Source: Heterocephalus glaber
Taxonomy: Eukaryota; Chordata; Mammalia; Rodentia; Bathyergidae
Assembly (NCBI RefSeq): GCF_000247695.1
Contig: NW_004624795.1
Coordinates: 5,720,686-5,784,685, forward strand
Reading direction: 5' to 3'
DNA length: 64,000 nucleotides
A program made the translations under genes and the position numbers. Shown piece after piece: positions 1-11,672 of the stretch (the first letter of the stretch is position 1; every line of letters starts with the position of its first letter). The notes under the pieces were generated by a model that was not told the origin of the DNA, searched no databases, and saw only the letters and a list, made by a program, of their open reading frames with translations.

Positions 1-85
1 AGAGGTCTGGGATGGGCCCGAGAGGCTGGGTTCCTAACAAAATCTCAGGTGATCCTGACATGCTGGTCCTGAACCACACAAGGAC
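1..85 (+). mobile_element. MER5-like hAT-Charlie MITE fragment
   Basis: Resembles the 3' half of the MER5/MER20 class of ancient non-autonomous hAT elements: a GGTCTGGGATGGGCC-type start, then CTAACAAAATCTCAGGTGAT, then a decayed terminal repeat. The left part is outside the window. Confidence 0.5.
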
Positions 86-129
86 CCCTGCCCTAGAGAA
101 ACCCTGAACTTAAGGCATAAGAAGACACA

Positions 130-400
130 GACAGGAGTGTTCACTGTGACAATCTGTACCAGCAAAACACTAAAAATACATTAGTTTGGGGAACAGATAA
201 GTAAATTAGATTACTTCCATATAATATAAAACCATGTTTCAGGATTTAAAATTAATGAACTCGATTAAATGGACATCAAACATAATGCTAATTAAGTTTT
301 GGACGTCATGTGCAGTACATCACACATTTTAAGATTTACTATTATTATAGGTATATGCATGCACTAGAAGAAAAAAACACTGTTATAGGCTTGATTTTTC
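130..400 (+). mobile_element. Ancient L1 3' end fragment
   Basis: Follows the order of an old mammalian L1 3' end: an AGCAAAACACTAAAAATACA-like segment, a decayed copy of the one-amplified-copy ATGGAATA region, then a tail rich in ATATGCATG. Strongly diverged. Confidence 0.4.
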
Positions 401-419
401 TGTCTCTTAAAACAGTCTT

Positions 420-515
420 GGGGCCGGGGATTTAGCTCAGTGGTTTCGTCGCCTGCTGCGCAAGTGTAAGGACCCGAGTTCGATCCCCGTACCAAACAAA
501 AAAAAAACAAAAAAA
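420..515 (+). mobile_element. ID SINE (CTGCGC/GGAC subfamily)
   Basis: tRNA-derived body with A box (TTTAGCTCAGTGG) and B box (GAGTTCGATCCCC), then an A-rich tail. An AGTCTT target duplication flanks it. Confidence 0.93.
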
Positions 516-1230
516 GAAGTCTTTTATTTAAAAGGTGTCATTCTTATGTACAATAAAGTTGAAAATACTAAAAATGAAAAAAACTGACAAGCTATGTAGC
601 AGTTTTACAATTAGAAAAGGAAAGAATAGAACTGAGACAAGAACATAAGACTTCAATTTCTGTTTGTTTTAAAAAAAGATATTAGGCAAAATGACAATGC
701 AAATATCTGCTAACTAAGGATGACAGGTACTTGAGTAAAAAGTATTTTCTGTCCTGCTCTGCTTTTACATATATTGTAGCAATACTGTAAAGATATGTTC
801 CAGTCTAGCCCACATTATCTGGTTTATGTAATATCCAAGGGAGAATTTTCTTTCCTGAGTATTGATTTGTTTTCAACTGTGGACAGGCAATATAAATCTT
901 GTAACTGATCTTGTTGCCCTCTTTACTTGGCAACTATGAAGTACTAAGACAAATCTGTGACTCATCTCTTAAAACTATAGGCTCATATACTGTTCTCTCG
1001 GTCTCTCTCTCTATGTATGATTATATATTCACTCTGTACCAGTTTTATTTTCTTTATTATCCCCTTTGCGCTAATTCCCTAAACTGTTTTTTATGTTAAG
1101 TATTTTTGTAATCTGTCTCAAATCCTTGGTAGAAAAAGGTATAAATAAGTAACAACAACAGAATCACTTAACAATAATTCAATTCATAAATATTTGACGA
1201 CTTAAATAATAAGCATTAATAAGGGATTAT
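516..1230. other. Unique AT-rich intron-like sequence
   Basis: No repeat family, exon signal or sustained frame stands out. A 62-codon frame here has no supporting splice sites. Confidence 0.5.
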
Positions 1231-1301
1231 GCCAGCCGTGGTGGCACACGCCCTCAAGGCCAGCCTGAACTACAGAGACCCTGTCTCAAAAAAAGAGAGG
1301 G
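1231..1301 (+). mobile_element. B1 SINE with internal deletion
   Basis: The B1 start (GCCAGCCGTGGTGGCACACG) jumps directly to the second half (AAGGCCAGCCTGAACTAC) and a CCCTGTCTC end. It is flanked by GGGATTA duplications. Confidence 0.85.
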
Positions 1302-2486
1302 GGATTAATAAGCTATACTTGCACCTTTCAAGAGTAAAACTGCTGATAAATGAAATTAAGTGCTGCTCCCATTGGTCATGAACACCATTCTATGAGCATT
1401 TACAATTAAAGTATCTCATGTGACTACAGATGAAGTTAAGTCTTACACACACTCATGCTAGCAGCCTCAGTACTGCAGTGGCATTTGGAAAGCTTCGGTT
1501 CGTGCAATTCATGATTTCATTATAACATCAAGGAAAGTGACCAAATGCTACTGTGATCCCCCTCTCAAGTAGGCTTACATTTGATAGAAATTTCAAAATG
1601 CTTACTTTTGGGCAGGGTAGCAATGAAGATGTGAATTTTACACGTTAGTTAAGAGCATAAAATTTGGCTTTGGAGGTATGTGTGTTGGAGGCTCTTTTCT
1701 ACACTGAGCCAGCATAAAATAGTAATTTGAGCTTAAAGTTTTTAAAAGAACTTTCAAAGATAAAAAAAGAAATCTTCAATTTTTTTCTAACAATTAACAG
1801 TTTACAAATTTTCTAAGCCCAAGAAAAGTTCAAGTTTTTAAAACTAGATAATTTTAATGCTCTAATTGCTGTTACTGAATCTTGCTCCATTATTACAACC
1901 AAGGGGGAATTATTTTGGTCTTGGTCACTGTTTTCTGCTTCTGACTTACTGTATAGCCACGTTTTTTTCTTTTTAAAAAAATATATAACATCACCTATCT
2001 TCCAGTTTTTAAAAATGTCCACCCAACTGAACTGGAGACTCAGTCTGAGGGCCTGCTGGGAGAGAAATTGACCACCACAGCACAAGTGTAATTAAGTGGC
2101 CCCTTAGAGCGGGCACCACCAGCAAGGTGTTCATCAGCTAAGTAGCTGGGTGCTACTTGAACTCTCTAGCACTTCATGCCAATTGCTGCAGATGCCCAGC
2201 AGAAAAACAATTTTAGAAAAGAGGAGATCTATTTGAGGGTCAGAGCTTGAGAATCTTTGCAGGAGATTGCTAGAGCCAAAATACATTGTTTGTAGTTTCA
2301 AACAAGCTAAGAGAACACTGTTCAGGCTCTCCAATGAGAAATTTATTTTTTTCCAGAGTTTACCAAACTTTTGAGAATGCTGACAATCTGAGACCGAACA
2401 CATCTGTTATATACACGCCATCTATTTTCCTGCTTGCTGTATTAATCCTGACCTGTGAGGCACACCTCTTCTGAGTCACATCAAGA
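1302..2486. other. Unique intron-like sequence
   Basis: About 1.2 kb without recognised repeats. Short minus-strand frames (1813-2085, 2134-2403) lack splice-site support and look accidental. Confidence 0.45.
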
Positions 2487-2496
2487 AATGTATTGA

Positions 2497-2580
2497 GGGG
2501 CCGGGGATTTAGCTCAGTGGTTCCACCACCTGCCCCACAAGGACTGGAGTTCAATCCCTGATACCAAAAAAAAAAAAAAA
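2497..2580 (+). mobile_element. ID SINE
   Basis: Complete body with A tail. An ATGTATTGAG target duplication on both sides (about 2487 and 2580) shows one clean retroposition. Confidence 0.95.
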
Positions 2581-2839
2581 TGTATTGAGAACATCACTGT
2601 CAAACGTAACACTGCTTAAATTCCAACAAAGGTAGTATCGGGTAACTAACAGCACTAATGAAGTGCTTCCCAGCAGAACCTGTGAGACCATGAACTCATT
2701 AACGTCTTCGACAAGAGATTTAAATCAATCAGTATGATTTCTAACTAGAAGGTAAAACTTTGGAGGGCAAGACAGAAGTGAAAGAAAATGTACTAATGCT
2801 GTCATGATGCACACATAATGCTTGGAGTTCTTCTTCCTC

Positions 2840-3018
2840 TTCAGTACTGGGTATTGAACACTGGGTCTTCGTACTAAGCTACATTCCCAGCCCTTTTTTA
2901 TTTTGAGACGGAGTCTCATTAAGTCCACAAGTTGCTAGACCAGGCTCAAACTTGTGATCTTCCTGCCTCAGCCACCCAGGGTGCTGGGATTACAGGCATG
3001 TGCCATCATGCCAAGCTA
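2840..3018 (-). mobile_element. B1-dID dimeric SINE
   Basis: On the minus strand a B1-like left half (GCTGAGGCAGGAAGATCAC) is joined through an A-rich linker to an old ID-like right half ending CAGTACTGAAG. This is the B1-dID architecture known from non-murid rodents. Confidence 0.8.
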
Positions 3019-3070
3019 CAAATAATGGTCTGAGCTGAGCCCACACTTCTTTTATACCTGTGAACTCTTC

Positions 3071-3159
3071 TCTCTCTTTTTGCTTCGGTACTGGGGATCA
3101 AACTCAGGAACTTGTGCTTGCGAGGCAGGAAGGTGCCACCGAGGTAAATCCGCGGCCCC
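3071..3159 (-). mobile_element. ID SINE
   Basis: Reverse ID body ending CGCGGCCCC. It is flanked by an imperfect 14-bp duplication around TATGAACTCTTC. Confidence 0.92.
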
Positions 3160-3175
3160 TACCTATGAACTCTTC

Positions 3176-4030
3176 TGCCTCCAGTAGACTTTAAGTTACT
3201 TAAACAGGATTTGCAACTGTTCTTTATATCTATCCCCTTACCATCTAGCAAAGACTGGCCACGCCAAAGGTACTCAATAAAAATACTTCAATGACTAAAA
3301 CACTTACCTAATTGCATTCAAGTTTAATTAACTTTTTTTTTCCACACATCTCTAAAACAGCCTTTTGAACAATGCTGAACATATCCACCTTGCAATGTAA
3401 CAAGAACCATTAAGTTGATCTTTTGGGTAAATTACATACAAAGCCCCAAACTCAGCCTGGCATGTCAAATCCCAGCTCTGGTGAAAGTGAATTTTTCACC
3501 CAGCATTAAGTATATTTACATTCTACGAGGGGGAAAAGACTGGTTATAGTTTCCTTCATTCTAAAAACATCAATCAGTAACTAATTTGGGCAAAACTCTT
3601 GTATAATCAGAATTTGTTCATGGTAAGATATAAAAAATTCCCTGCACAGTAAAAGGAAACATTCCAGTAGCTTATCTGGTAGTACATATACAACTAGGCT
3701 AGAACATTCTCTATACAGCTTGTATAGTCACTTTTAATCTTTTATTTTCCACAAGCATTCCTCCATCATCAATCTAATCTAATCATTTAGAGAATTAAAA
3801 AATAAAATAAATCAACTGCTAGTCATGTATTTCATGACTGGTATCTGTAAGTTATTTTATATCCATTACCCACAGGAATAAGATTGAGAAGATATTAGAC
3901 TGAACTATGAAACTTGTTTTGTATGGCAAAAATAGCTGAATATTGGTAATTTCATGTGGTACAACACACACTATGCACAGCTGGGAACATAGCTTCTTCC
4001 CAGAGAATGGTTTGTTAGGGACTTTTTAAA
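3176..4030. other. Unique AT-rich sequence
   Basis: Nothing recognisable as a repeat. A good minus-strand donor (intron from about 3305) follows ATTAG, but every upstream frame soon meets a stop, so no exon is claimed. Confidence 0.4.
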
Positions 4031-4037
4031 GCATCTC

Positions 4038-4039
4038 TT

Positions 4040-4085
<46 letters not shown>
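4038..4085. repeat. (CT)n microsatellite
   Basis: About 22 uninterrupted CT units after a slightly degenerate start. Confidence 0.95.
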
Positions 4086-4087
<2 letters not shown>

Positions 4088-4689
4088 CTTGTACAGTTTC
4101 CAAGTAAAGAAAAATCCCAATGTCATATCTATTTTAAACCTGAGAGACGTTTGCATTTTCTAAAACACAAGATGCCAAAGACTGCTGATTAAAGAAACTA
4201 TAAAAGACCTGGGCACAGTCATTTCTGAGAAACCAGTGTGACCTGAAAGGTGCTCTCCGTTTCTTCTGTTACAGTGCACTCATCATATACAGCCCAGGAG
4301 GTAATTTCTCTCTCATTACCCCAAGGACAGTTATTGCAGGTCATACTGACTTCCTTTGCTGCAAGGTTTGAATGACTTTTGAACATGTGTTATGAGTAAA
4401 CTCTTTGCAGTTCAATCTAAGAAAATATTAAATGTTTTTTTTTCCCCCTAAATTTAGAGACAATTCCTGAAAATGAAACTACGGGCAATGAAGAGAGATC
4501 TCAATCAGCAAAGGAAAGACCGGAGTTTCTCTTATGTTTTTTTATCAGGTTCATCCTTTGTAAAATTTTACAAATTAAAGATGATTGTTTTTTGTTTTCA
4601 AAAATTCCTAATCACCACACCTATAGAAAGATTTAGCAATATCAGTGAATATGGAGATCAAGAAGAAAAAAGCTAATAGTCCAACAGAA
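4086..4689. other. Unique sequence
   Basis: No repeat family recognised. A plus-strand 67-codon frame at 4473-4676 follows a pyrimidine-rich acceptor-like stretch near 4436-4458, but it has no donor before its stop. Treated as chance. Confidence 0.4.
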
Positions 4690-5140
4690 AAATGAGCAAA
4701 AACACAAAACCAAAACCAAAAACCAAATGGTTTACAGAATTGGAAATACCAATGATTCTCAAATATATGTAAAGATGTTCAACTCTCATTCATACTAAGA
4801 TAAATGCAAATTAAACTACATATTGATTAGCCCACTGAATTGGCAAAGATCAAAATGTTTGATAACACTTGCTAAGAGTAAGGGGAACATTTCTGGTTGG
4901 AGCACGAATTGTTACAATTTCTGTGAAAGGCAATGTCTATAAATGTAAATGCCCTTTCATCCAGAAATTCCACTTCTGAAACTTGTACTAATGTATTTAA
5001 AATGACAATAATAAAAAGTTTTTCACTGTGGCATTATTTGTAAACACACAGAAAATGGAAGTAATCTAAAAGTCCTTAGTGGATTAAATTATGATACAGA
5101 TATATAATGTAATCAGTGCTAATTTTAAAAAAGGAAAGAT
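4690..5140 (+). mobile_element. L1 3' end remnant
   Basis: Follows the order of the L1 ORF2 3' end: AAGATGTTCAACTCTCATTC, ATGCAAATTAAACTACA, TTGGAGCACGAATTG, ATTCCACTTCTGAAACTTGT and GGCATTATTTGTAAACACA. Many stops, so it is an old inactive fragment. Confidence 0.72.
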
Positions 5141-5182
5141 TTTTGAATAGAAAACACACATTTGTTTAAAATATACAGAATA

Positions 5183-5269
5183 GGGCTGGGGATTTAGCTC
5201 AGTGGTTCCGGCGCCTGCCTCACAAGCGCAAGATCCCGAGTTCGATCCCTGGTACCAAAAAAAAAAAAA

Positions 5270-5270
<1 letters not shown>
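5183..5270 (+). mobile_element. ID SINE
   Basis: Full A and B boxes and GGTACC end, with an A tail that runs into a TA/CA microsatellite. Confidence 0.95.
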
Positions 5271-5300
<30 letters not shown>

Positions 5301-5325
5301 TACACACACAAACACACACACACAT
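5271..5325. repeat. (TA)n(CA)n microsatellite
   Basis: Compound dinucleotide repeat that starts directly in the ID tail. SINE tails commonly seed microsatellites. Confidence 0.93.
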
Positions 5326-5639
5326 CTTTGAAAACCTCTACAAGACTAGGGACACTGGCTACTTCACGGAAGGAAAGTAGGTATCCAATAGGGAAGGAGG
5401 ATTTCTACTATATTACTTTTGGTACTTTCTGAATTTCAGTCAGGTGAATATATTACCTATTCAAACTGTACATTAAGAACTTTAAAAGGGAATTAGCAGT
5501 CTTTACAATTAATTTTTCCAAGTAATGAGAAGGCTCACAAATGAACGTGTATGAGATAAAACACGCATTTGTCAGTGGCCTCCACTGCTAAAGGCCTGGG
5601 CGATGGCCTAACTGCCAAGCACTATGCTTTAGTCCCCAG

Positions 5640-5985
5640 GGCTTCAGTTCTATTCTGTGAACACACAGGCTTCTTCCTCAGCCTGGGAAGCTCTTTTTAT
5701 TTCCTGGATCTTTTCACAGACAGCTCAGTCATTTAGATCTCTTATAAATGTAATATCCTTAGAGAGATCTTCCCTGACCAACCAACCTGAAGTACTGCAC
5801 TCCTCATTTCTCGTCTGGTCCTCTGTTCTCCCTGTCTTACTTTCTTTCTTATTACCACTAGCTGAAATGGTTTCTAGTTTCTCACTTGTCTGCTGTCTTC
5901 CTCACTAGAAGATATGATCTATGGAAGCACAGCATTCCCGTGCCTAGGACAGCAAGACAACAGAACTGCTGTTGAGTAGTCTCTT
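5640..5985 (+). mobile_element. L2 fragment
   Basis: Shows the L2 3' pattern: CTTCCTCAGCCTGGGAAGCTC, then AGAGATCTTCCCTGACCA, then CACTAGAAG. Diverged, no coding capacity. Confidence 0.65.
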
Positions 5986-6608
5986 CTCTGGAATGTATTT
6001 TTTTTCCTCAGTGAGTTCTAGTTAATAAGTTAAAGGTTAGAAGATGTTTAACAAATGTAGCTATTGAAAGCTAGGCATATTCTCATAACAAAACATCTGA
6101 AAAAGAAAATTGCCAGTTCATCTCACTCCTATTGAAAGGAATTTAATTAAGTCTCAAAATTATTTATACTCTTCCTTGATGAAAAAATTTTTTAAATCCC
6201 AGAAACAATTGGGAGAAAAGGGAAACCTGTAGGGATATGGCAGGGAGCTTCTGAATCCATAAGACAATACTGAGATAAGCACATTTCCCAAAATAAGTCA
6301 ATTCTGCTTACAGAAAGTAGCACTATCAGCTGTCAGGGACTAAACCTCTAAATTTCTTCAAGTTGAACTCTATAAAATTCTAATATACTGAACAAATTGA
6401 GGCAGATCTTTTGCATTTACTTAGAATTGCCCTATAATTTTAGTATCTCTCAGTTTAATTCCCTTAAATCATTACATACATGTACAAACATGTATATATG
6501 TAGACACATCTTAAAAAATATGTCCAGGCACACAATTAAATTTTCCTCTAAACCAGGCTAAGATGTAGGACATACTTCTGGCATAACCAAATATTTCTCT
6601 AAGACTTC
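5986..6608. other. Unique AT-rich sequence
   Basis: Nothing recognised beyond poly-purine and AT-rich tracts. Confidence 0.4.
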
Positions 6609-6840
6609 AAGCTGGGTATGGGGTGTGCACCTACAGTCCCAGCTACCTGGGAAGCTGAGGTTGGAGAACTGCTTGAGCGCAGAGTGTGAGGCTAGCCTGG
6701 GCAACTTAGCTAAACCCTATCTTTTTTTTGGTATCGGGGATCAAACTCAGGACCTTGTGCTTGCAAGGCAGGTGGCAGCACCAACTGAGCTAAATCCCTG
6801 GCCTGCAAAACCCTATCTTAAGAAAAGAAAAGAAAAGTAA
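6609..6840 (+). mobile_element. Old B1/proto-B1 interrupted by an ID
   Basis: B1-like monomer without the 29-bp duplication (GGAAGCTGAGGTTGGAGAAC, then AGCCTGGGCAACTTAGC). It is split after AAACCCTATCT by the ID at 6722-6803 and resumes with the same AAACCCTATCT, then an AAAG-rich tail. Confidence 0.8.
6722..6803 (-). mobile_element. ID SINE nested in B1
   Basis: Reverse ID flanked by AAACCCTATCT on both sides, the duplicated host B1 sequence. Confidence 0.93.
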
Positions 6841-7067
6841 AGTAAAGTTAGTTGAATTGTTCTTGCCACTGTTTCATAAAAAACTCAGAAACAAGTACCA
6901 TATTAAGCTTGTAGGTCAGTACTTGAAGATTTTCCCAGTTGGCATGTATTTCCTAGGCAAGTATTGGTTCTGAAATGATTATAAGGACTAGATAGATATG
7001 CTGTTGTACATTAAAGCTACTCTTCCTTCTTCTCAGTCTAAGATGCTACATAAGACAGAGTTCTCTA

Positions 7068-7145
7068 CAATGATGAATATAACTGTATTGTATACCTAAA
7101 ATGTACACCAATAAACTTATGAAAAAAAAAAAAAGAGAGAGAGAG
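7068..7145 (+). mobile_element. L1-like 3' terminal tail
   Basis: The segment from AATGATGAATATAACTG to CCAATAAACTTATG followed by poly(A) recurs almost unchanged at 15933-16018. It looks like the 3' end and poly(A) of a retrotransposon, probably a rodent L1. A GA tract follows. Confidence 0.5.
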
Positions 7146-8164
7146 TTCTCTAGAAACATGCTGGCTAGTGAGGCTCCTCCAGACAAAGCCAGACTGCAGA
7201 TGCACAGGAAGCTACTCCAAAGCCTCCGAGTTGCAGACACAGTCGGGCCAAGGCAGAGCACCCCACTGACTCCCAAGCCCCGGTGTGTGCCGGCTGTTTA
7301 CAGCCTTGCTGCCCTTCTTACAGGTTATAAATAACTACAAACTGTCCTTGTCCCCAAGGAGAGCTTAGCATTCAGCTCAAATGTTAAAACATGGAATAAT
7401 TCTCACTTTGGATTCAACTTGTCCAGGTAGTGAAAGTTTTAAAAAACAAAAGGCAGAGTGATATATTGCCAATTTAAATTAAAGGTTTGGAAACTATTCC
7501 CTTCCCCTAAAAACCATCCACTGTGGCAACTCCACAGATGTTAAAAAGACCTCAGAAGTTTTGTTTTTCTTTTTAGTTTAGGCACAAATGACTAGTGAGC
7601 TAAATACATCCACATAACATAAGGAAAAATTCCCGTTTTCACTTGGACAGAGGATCTGGCAGAATAAACCATGGCAGCAAGCACAGGGTCTGGGTTAACA
7701 TTATCAGGTGATGTGCTGCAGTTGTTAATTACAGAATCCCTGCTGGGAAGACAAACTCTACCAGCTGCTCAAAAAAAAAAGGCATATAGAGATCATCTGA
7801 TTAAGCTTCTCTCCATATCACTTTCAAAATCCATCACTTGGGAGATGTCTGAAATGAACATGAATTCAAATCAAGAAACAAACTTGATTATAAAGGGTCT
7901 ATTTCACTTCAAAGTGGGTCTCAATTCCAAAAGAAAACATCTTTAGAAATGAAGTTAGAAAGGCAAAAGTAAACAATTAACAGCATCTCCCTTTTCATAA
8001 ATTAGAATCATGTGCTGATTCCACTGGATGGCTTGGGCAAAATTCTCTAGGGCCACAAAGAGAGAACCTGGGAAGGATGAAGATTTTAACACATCTCACA
8101 TGTTGTTAAAGATTTCTCTGTGTTGGGAAAATTTACTCATTCTAAAGAAGATCTAGAAAAGAAA
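7146..8164. other. Unique sequence
   Basis: About 1 kb with no recognised repeat. The plus-strand frames (7101-7334, 7671-7946) lack splice-site support. Confidence 0.4.
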
Positions 8165-8248
8165 TTTTTTTTTTTGTACTAGGGATCGAACTCGGGACCT
8201 TGTGCTGGTGAGGCAGGCAGCAGAACTATTGAGCTAAATCCCTGGCCC
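8165..8248 (-). mobile_element. ID SINE
   Basis: Reverse ID with a CTAGAAAAGAA duplication on both sides. Confidence 0.94.
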
Positions 8249-8601
8249 TAGAAAAGAATTTTTAAAAAGGAAAAGAAAGAGGCGGAAGCGGAGGAAGAAG
8301 AGGAAAACCCTATGACTAAAAAGACTCTATTTATTTTATAGTTAATATCCCCAAAGATGTTTTGAGATTTGAGAGGTTATGGTCTTTTATCTGCTCCCTT
8401 CACCTGTGACTATGAAGAACCCTATAAAATCTAAATGGTAAACAGATGAAATGTCTAATACTATTTAAGCATGTCCAGTCTGCAAGGAATTAAAAAAATA
8501 GAAGAAACATGAAACAGAGGTTGGCATAACCCCACAGGGTCCAACGGCTTACAGAAGCCAAATTCAACAGGTGTTTCTCTTTGGTCAACTATGCTTTACT
8601 T

Positions 8602-8687
8602 CAGGGACGGCAAACCTTTTAGAGCTTTCAATGATACAAACAGCCCACTGTGGCACGCGTGCTATAGGTTTGCCACCACTGCAGTGA
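8602..8687 (-). mobile_element. Short hAT-like MITE, copy 1
   Basis: About 86 bp bounded by related inverted ends: CAGGGACGGCAAACC at the left, and the complement of CAGTGGTGGCAAACC at the right. Its reverse complement matches 46713-46790, including CCTATRGCAYGCRTGCCACAG. The ends resemble hAT termini. No clear 8-bp duplication at this copy. Confidence 0.6.
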
Positions 8688-8711
8688 AACCTTTTAAAAA
8701 TATTTCTTACT

Positions 8712-8818
8712 GGGCTGGAGATTTAGCTCAGTGGTTCCATGGCCTGCCTCGCAAGCGCAAGGTCCTGAGTTCCATCCCCAGTACCAAAAAAAAAAAAAAA
8801 AAAACCACCAAAAAAAAA
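8712..8818 (+). mobile_element. ID SINE
   Basis: Complete ID with a long A tail. The TATTTCTTACT duplication on both sides is exact. Confidence 0.95.
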
Positions 8819-9075
8819 TATATTTCTTACTAACACTATGTGGCTACCAACAAGACCCAAGGAGAGAATTTCAAAGGAGAAAAATGTAAATTATTCTTAG
8901 AATAAGTTTATTAATTTGAAAACTGAAAAGCCCCACCTGCTACAGAGAATTTAATATTCTATAAGGCAATCAATTATGTTGGGCATTAACTATTATCTAA
9001 CAGTACAAAACACAGTATTCTTTGAAGATATATATATTTTTTTGGAGATTTTTTTTTTTAAATAAAAGACAACTA

Positions 9076-9158
9076 GGGGCCAGGGATTTAGATCAGTGGT
9101 TCTGCCGCTTGCCTTGCAAGTGCAAGGTCCCAAGTTCCATCCCCCGTACCAAAAAAAA
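9076..9158 (+). mobile_element. ID SINE
   Basis: A box is mutated (TTTAGATCAG), B box intact. CAACTAG flanks both sides. Confidence 0.93.
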
Positions 9159-9342
9159 GGCAACTAGACCTCCCTTCAACTATGACAGAGATACAGAGGT
9201 ATAAGCATGCTTTTCATCTTTATCATTATGTTCTTAACTGAAGTTAAGCTAACTACTGTTCATATAGACCCATGTGGCTAACCTAGAAATCATCTGCAGA
9301 AAATAAATTCCCTCTTCTTCTACCATTATTAAAAATAAGCCA

Positions 9343-9433
9343 GGGCCAGGGATTTAGCTCAGTGGTTTCGCTGCCTGCTGCGCAAGCGCAAGAACCCGAG
9401 TTCGATCCCTGGTACCAAAAAAAAAAAAAAAAA
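9343..9433 (+). mobile_element. ID SINE (CTGCGC/GGAC-type)
   Basis: Body carries GGTTTCGC and CTGCTGCGCAAG, the linked markers of this subfamily. A17 tail. Confidence 0.94.
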
Positions 9434-9910
9434 TCCAAAATTAATGTTAAGATTCTAAGTAAACTAAATGGAACAAAGGATGGGCAGGAAGTTCTCAGTT
9501 TTAAATGCACATTCCAAAATTCATGACTCAAGGAAAAAGTTAAAACCACACAGGCAAACAAAATGGGAAAGTCAGACAGGATGTCTATCTTAACAGACTT
9601 TCCTGGCTCCTAATGAGCTGTGTTAGAATTTAAAAGATTAAAATACAATGACACCTATTTCACCCAACAAGACTCTATAAAAACATGTAAACATTTGAGC
9701 AAAAATCTCATACTACAAAGTAAAATTCTCACACTGCAAAATAAAAATGTTAAGATAGTAACCATGTTGAGAGAAAAAAAATTTTTTAAGTTACCTATAA
9801 AGAGATGACCTTTAAGGTACAAAGCACAAAGGCAATTTGCTCAAAATCAAACTTCTTTCATAGAGTAAAATGAAGTCTATAAGGCATCCCTTATTAGAAG
9901 TTTTAATTTT

Positions 9911-9996
9911 GGCCTGGAGATTTACCTCAGTGGTTCCGCGGCCTGCCTCACAAGCGCAAGGACCAGAGTTCGATCCCTGGTACCAAAAAAAAGAAA
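9911..9996 (+). mobile_element. ID SINE
   Basis: Complete ID with a GAAGTTTTAATTTT duplication on both sides. Confidence 0.95.
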
Positions 9997-10369
9997 GAAG
10001 TTTTAATTTTAACTTCCCAGAAAATGGCTTCTGGTGAGAAAAATAATCTTACTCTAAGATCTCCATATCATATATGATCAACCACTGATTAAAAATTTAA
10101 ATCCAAATATCTCTGCTCCCCTCCACCAATAGTGTACAACCTTACCCTGGTATATATACTGTATATACAGTAGTCACCAGGAAAGATCTGAATAAAGTTC
10201 TCCTTTATTTCAGATGTGGACATTTAGAATAAAACTTGTTTGCAGCCACTTATCAAACAAACACTACATTGTTCATTATTTTTAAAAAGCTCACATGCTC
10301 ACCTTATCTGACTTTACTTACCATTTGCACTAAAATGAAACAGTAAATTGCAGTCAAGATAGGCACTTT

Positions 10370-10458
10370 TGTTTGTTTTTTTTTTTGGTGCCTGGATTGA
10401 ACTCAGATCCTTCCGCTTGCCCAGCAGGTGGCGAAACTACTGAGCCAAATCCCTACCC
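10370..10458 (-). mobile_element. ID SINE
   Basis: Diverged reverse ID with GTGCC in place of GTACC. It is flanked by AGATAGGCACTTT and AGATACGCACTTT. Confidence 0.88.
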
Positions 10459-10552
10459 AAGATACGCACTTTTAAAGTCATGGTAAATATCTCATTGTGC
10501 CTTTTCCTTCACAATTAAACTACGTTTAAAATTAAACTAGATAAAAACTCAC

Positions 10553-10603
10553 CAAATCAAGTCAGTAGAAAAACTCTATTTTGTCTAGTCTAATAGGAAA
10601 TTT
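10553..10603 (-). other. Exon-like signal with in-frame stops
   Basis: On the minus strand a strong acceptor (pyrimidine-rich, ending CTTCCTACAG) is followed 51 bp later by a GTGAGT donor. All three frames contain a stop, so it cannot be ordinary coding sequence. It could be an untranslated or poison exon, or chance. Confidence 0.15.
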
Positions 10604-10691
10604 CTGTAGGAAGAGATGATGAATCAGATTTAACTAGATTTTGAGTCTCACACAAGCCTTCTTACTTTGGCTATTCTTATACTTTTGCTTT

Positions 10692-10768
10692 TTTGTTTGT
10701 TTTTTTTTGGTACCAGGAATCAAACTCAGGGCCTCCCGATTGCCAGTCAAGCGCCACTGAGCAAAGCA
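10692..10768 (-). mobile_element. ID SINE, degraded
   Basis: The reverse ID right half is clear (GGTACCAGGAATCAAACTCA). The tRNA 5' half is diverged and shortened. Confidence 0.75.
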
Positions 10769-10970
10769 GGTAATAAATTTGCAAAAAAAAAAAATTACTG
10801 GTTAAAAGGATATTCAAGATAAAATTACCATTCTTATATTCATCACTTCCTACAAATGACCTATTTTTTAAGTTATCTTTCAAAAACATTACACTTAGAA
10901 ATGAAAGAAAAACCCACATTACTTCTTCTAATGAATTGGTCTATGAGTGTAGCAAAAATGAAATAAATGA

Positions 10971-11073
10971 GGCCGGGGATTTAGCTCAGTGGTTCTGCTG
11001 CCTGCCTCGAAAGCACAAGGTCCCGAGTTCAATCCCCTACAGTACCAAAAAAAAAAAAAAAAGAAAAGAAAAG
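10971..11073 (+). mobile_element. ID SINE
   Basis: Complete ID with GAAATAAATGA duplicated on both sides. Confidence 0.95.
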
Positions 11074-11549
11074 AAATAAATGACTTGTCAGTATTTATGA
11101 GAGGAGTGATCACTTTTGCCAGCTTCCTAACAAAGGCAGAAAGAATTACGGTAAAGTTTTTATGTAAAATATACTTTTTAAGAAGTGCCGTGTGGTTAAA
11201 TTACTCCACAGCAAGAAACATTTAAACAAAGACGTGTATCTTATGGTTTTAAGAAACGGCAGCAACACTAAGATGGGTGGGCAGTGTCCACTAAAGACTG
11301 AATCTATACTGATTATGTAAGAGAGAAAAGAAGTTCTTGTTGATGACCATGAAATATTTAGGCTGAGTAACTCCACCACTCCAATAATCTAACATATTCT
11401 ACAAGGTTACTCAAAACAGAAACAGGGATAGAAGTTACAAGACTTCTAGGAGCCTAACTAAGGCAGAAAATTCTGGCATTATCTTCCCTGGGAAAATGAA
11501 GCACTGCATAAACCATGGTAAGTGATTCTTTAAAACAGAAACTTCTGTA
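11074..11549. other. Unique sequence
   Basis: No repeat or gene signal recognised. Confidence 0.4.
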
Positions 11550-11672
11550 GCCAGAGGTGGTGGCACACGTCTGTAATCCCAGCACTTGGGAAGCTGAGGT
11601 AGGAGGGCTTGAGGTCACCCTGGACTACATAGTGAGATCCTATCTGAACAAAAACAAAAACAAAAAAGAAAA
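11550..11672 (+). mobile_element. B1 SINE
   Basis: A box side (GGTGGCACACGTCTGTAATC) through GAAGCTGAGG to a single CTGGACTACATAGTGAGATCC unit. The 29-bp duplication is absent. Confidence 0.92.

Noticed and set aside
420..497. tRNA genes, because A and B boxes are present in every ID
   Set aside because: They have A tails, target duplications and no cloverleaf-complete acceptor stem or terminator. These are retroposed SINEs, not tRNA genes.
10321..10340. 8-bp microexon-like signal (CATTTTAG|TGCAAATG|GTAAGT on the minus strand)
   Set aside because: Too short to separate from chance, although both splice motifs are good.
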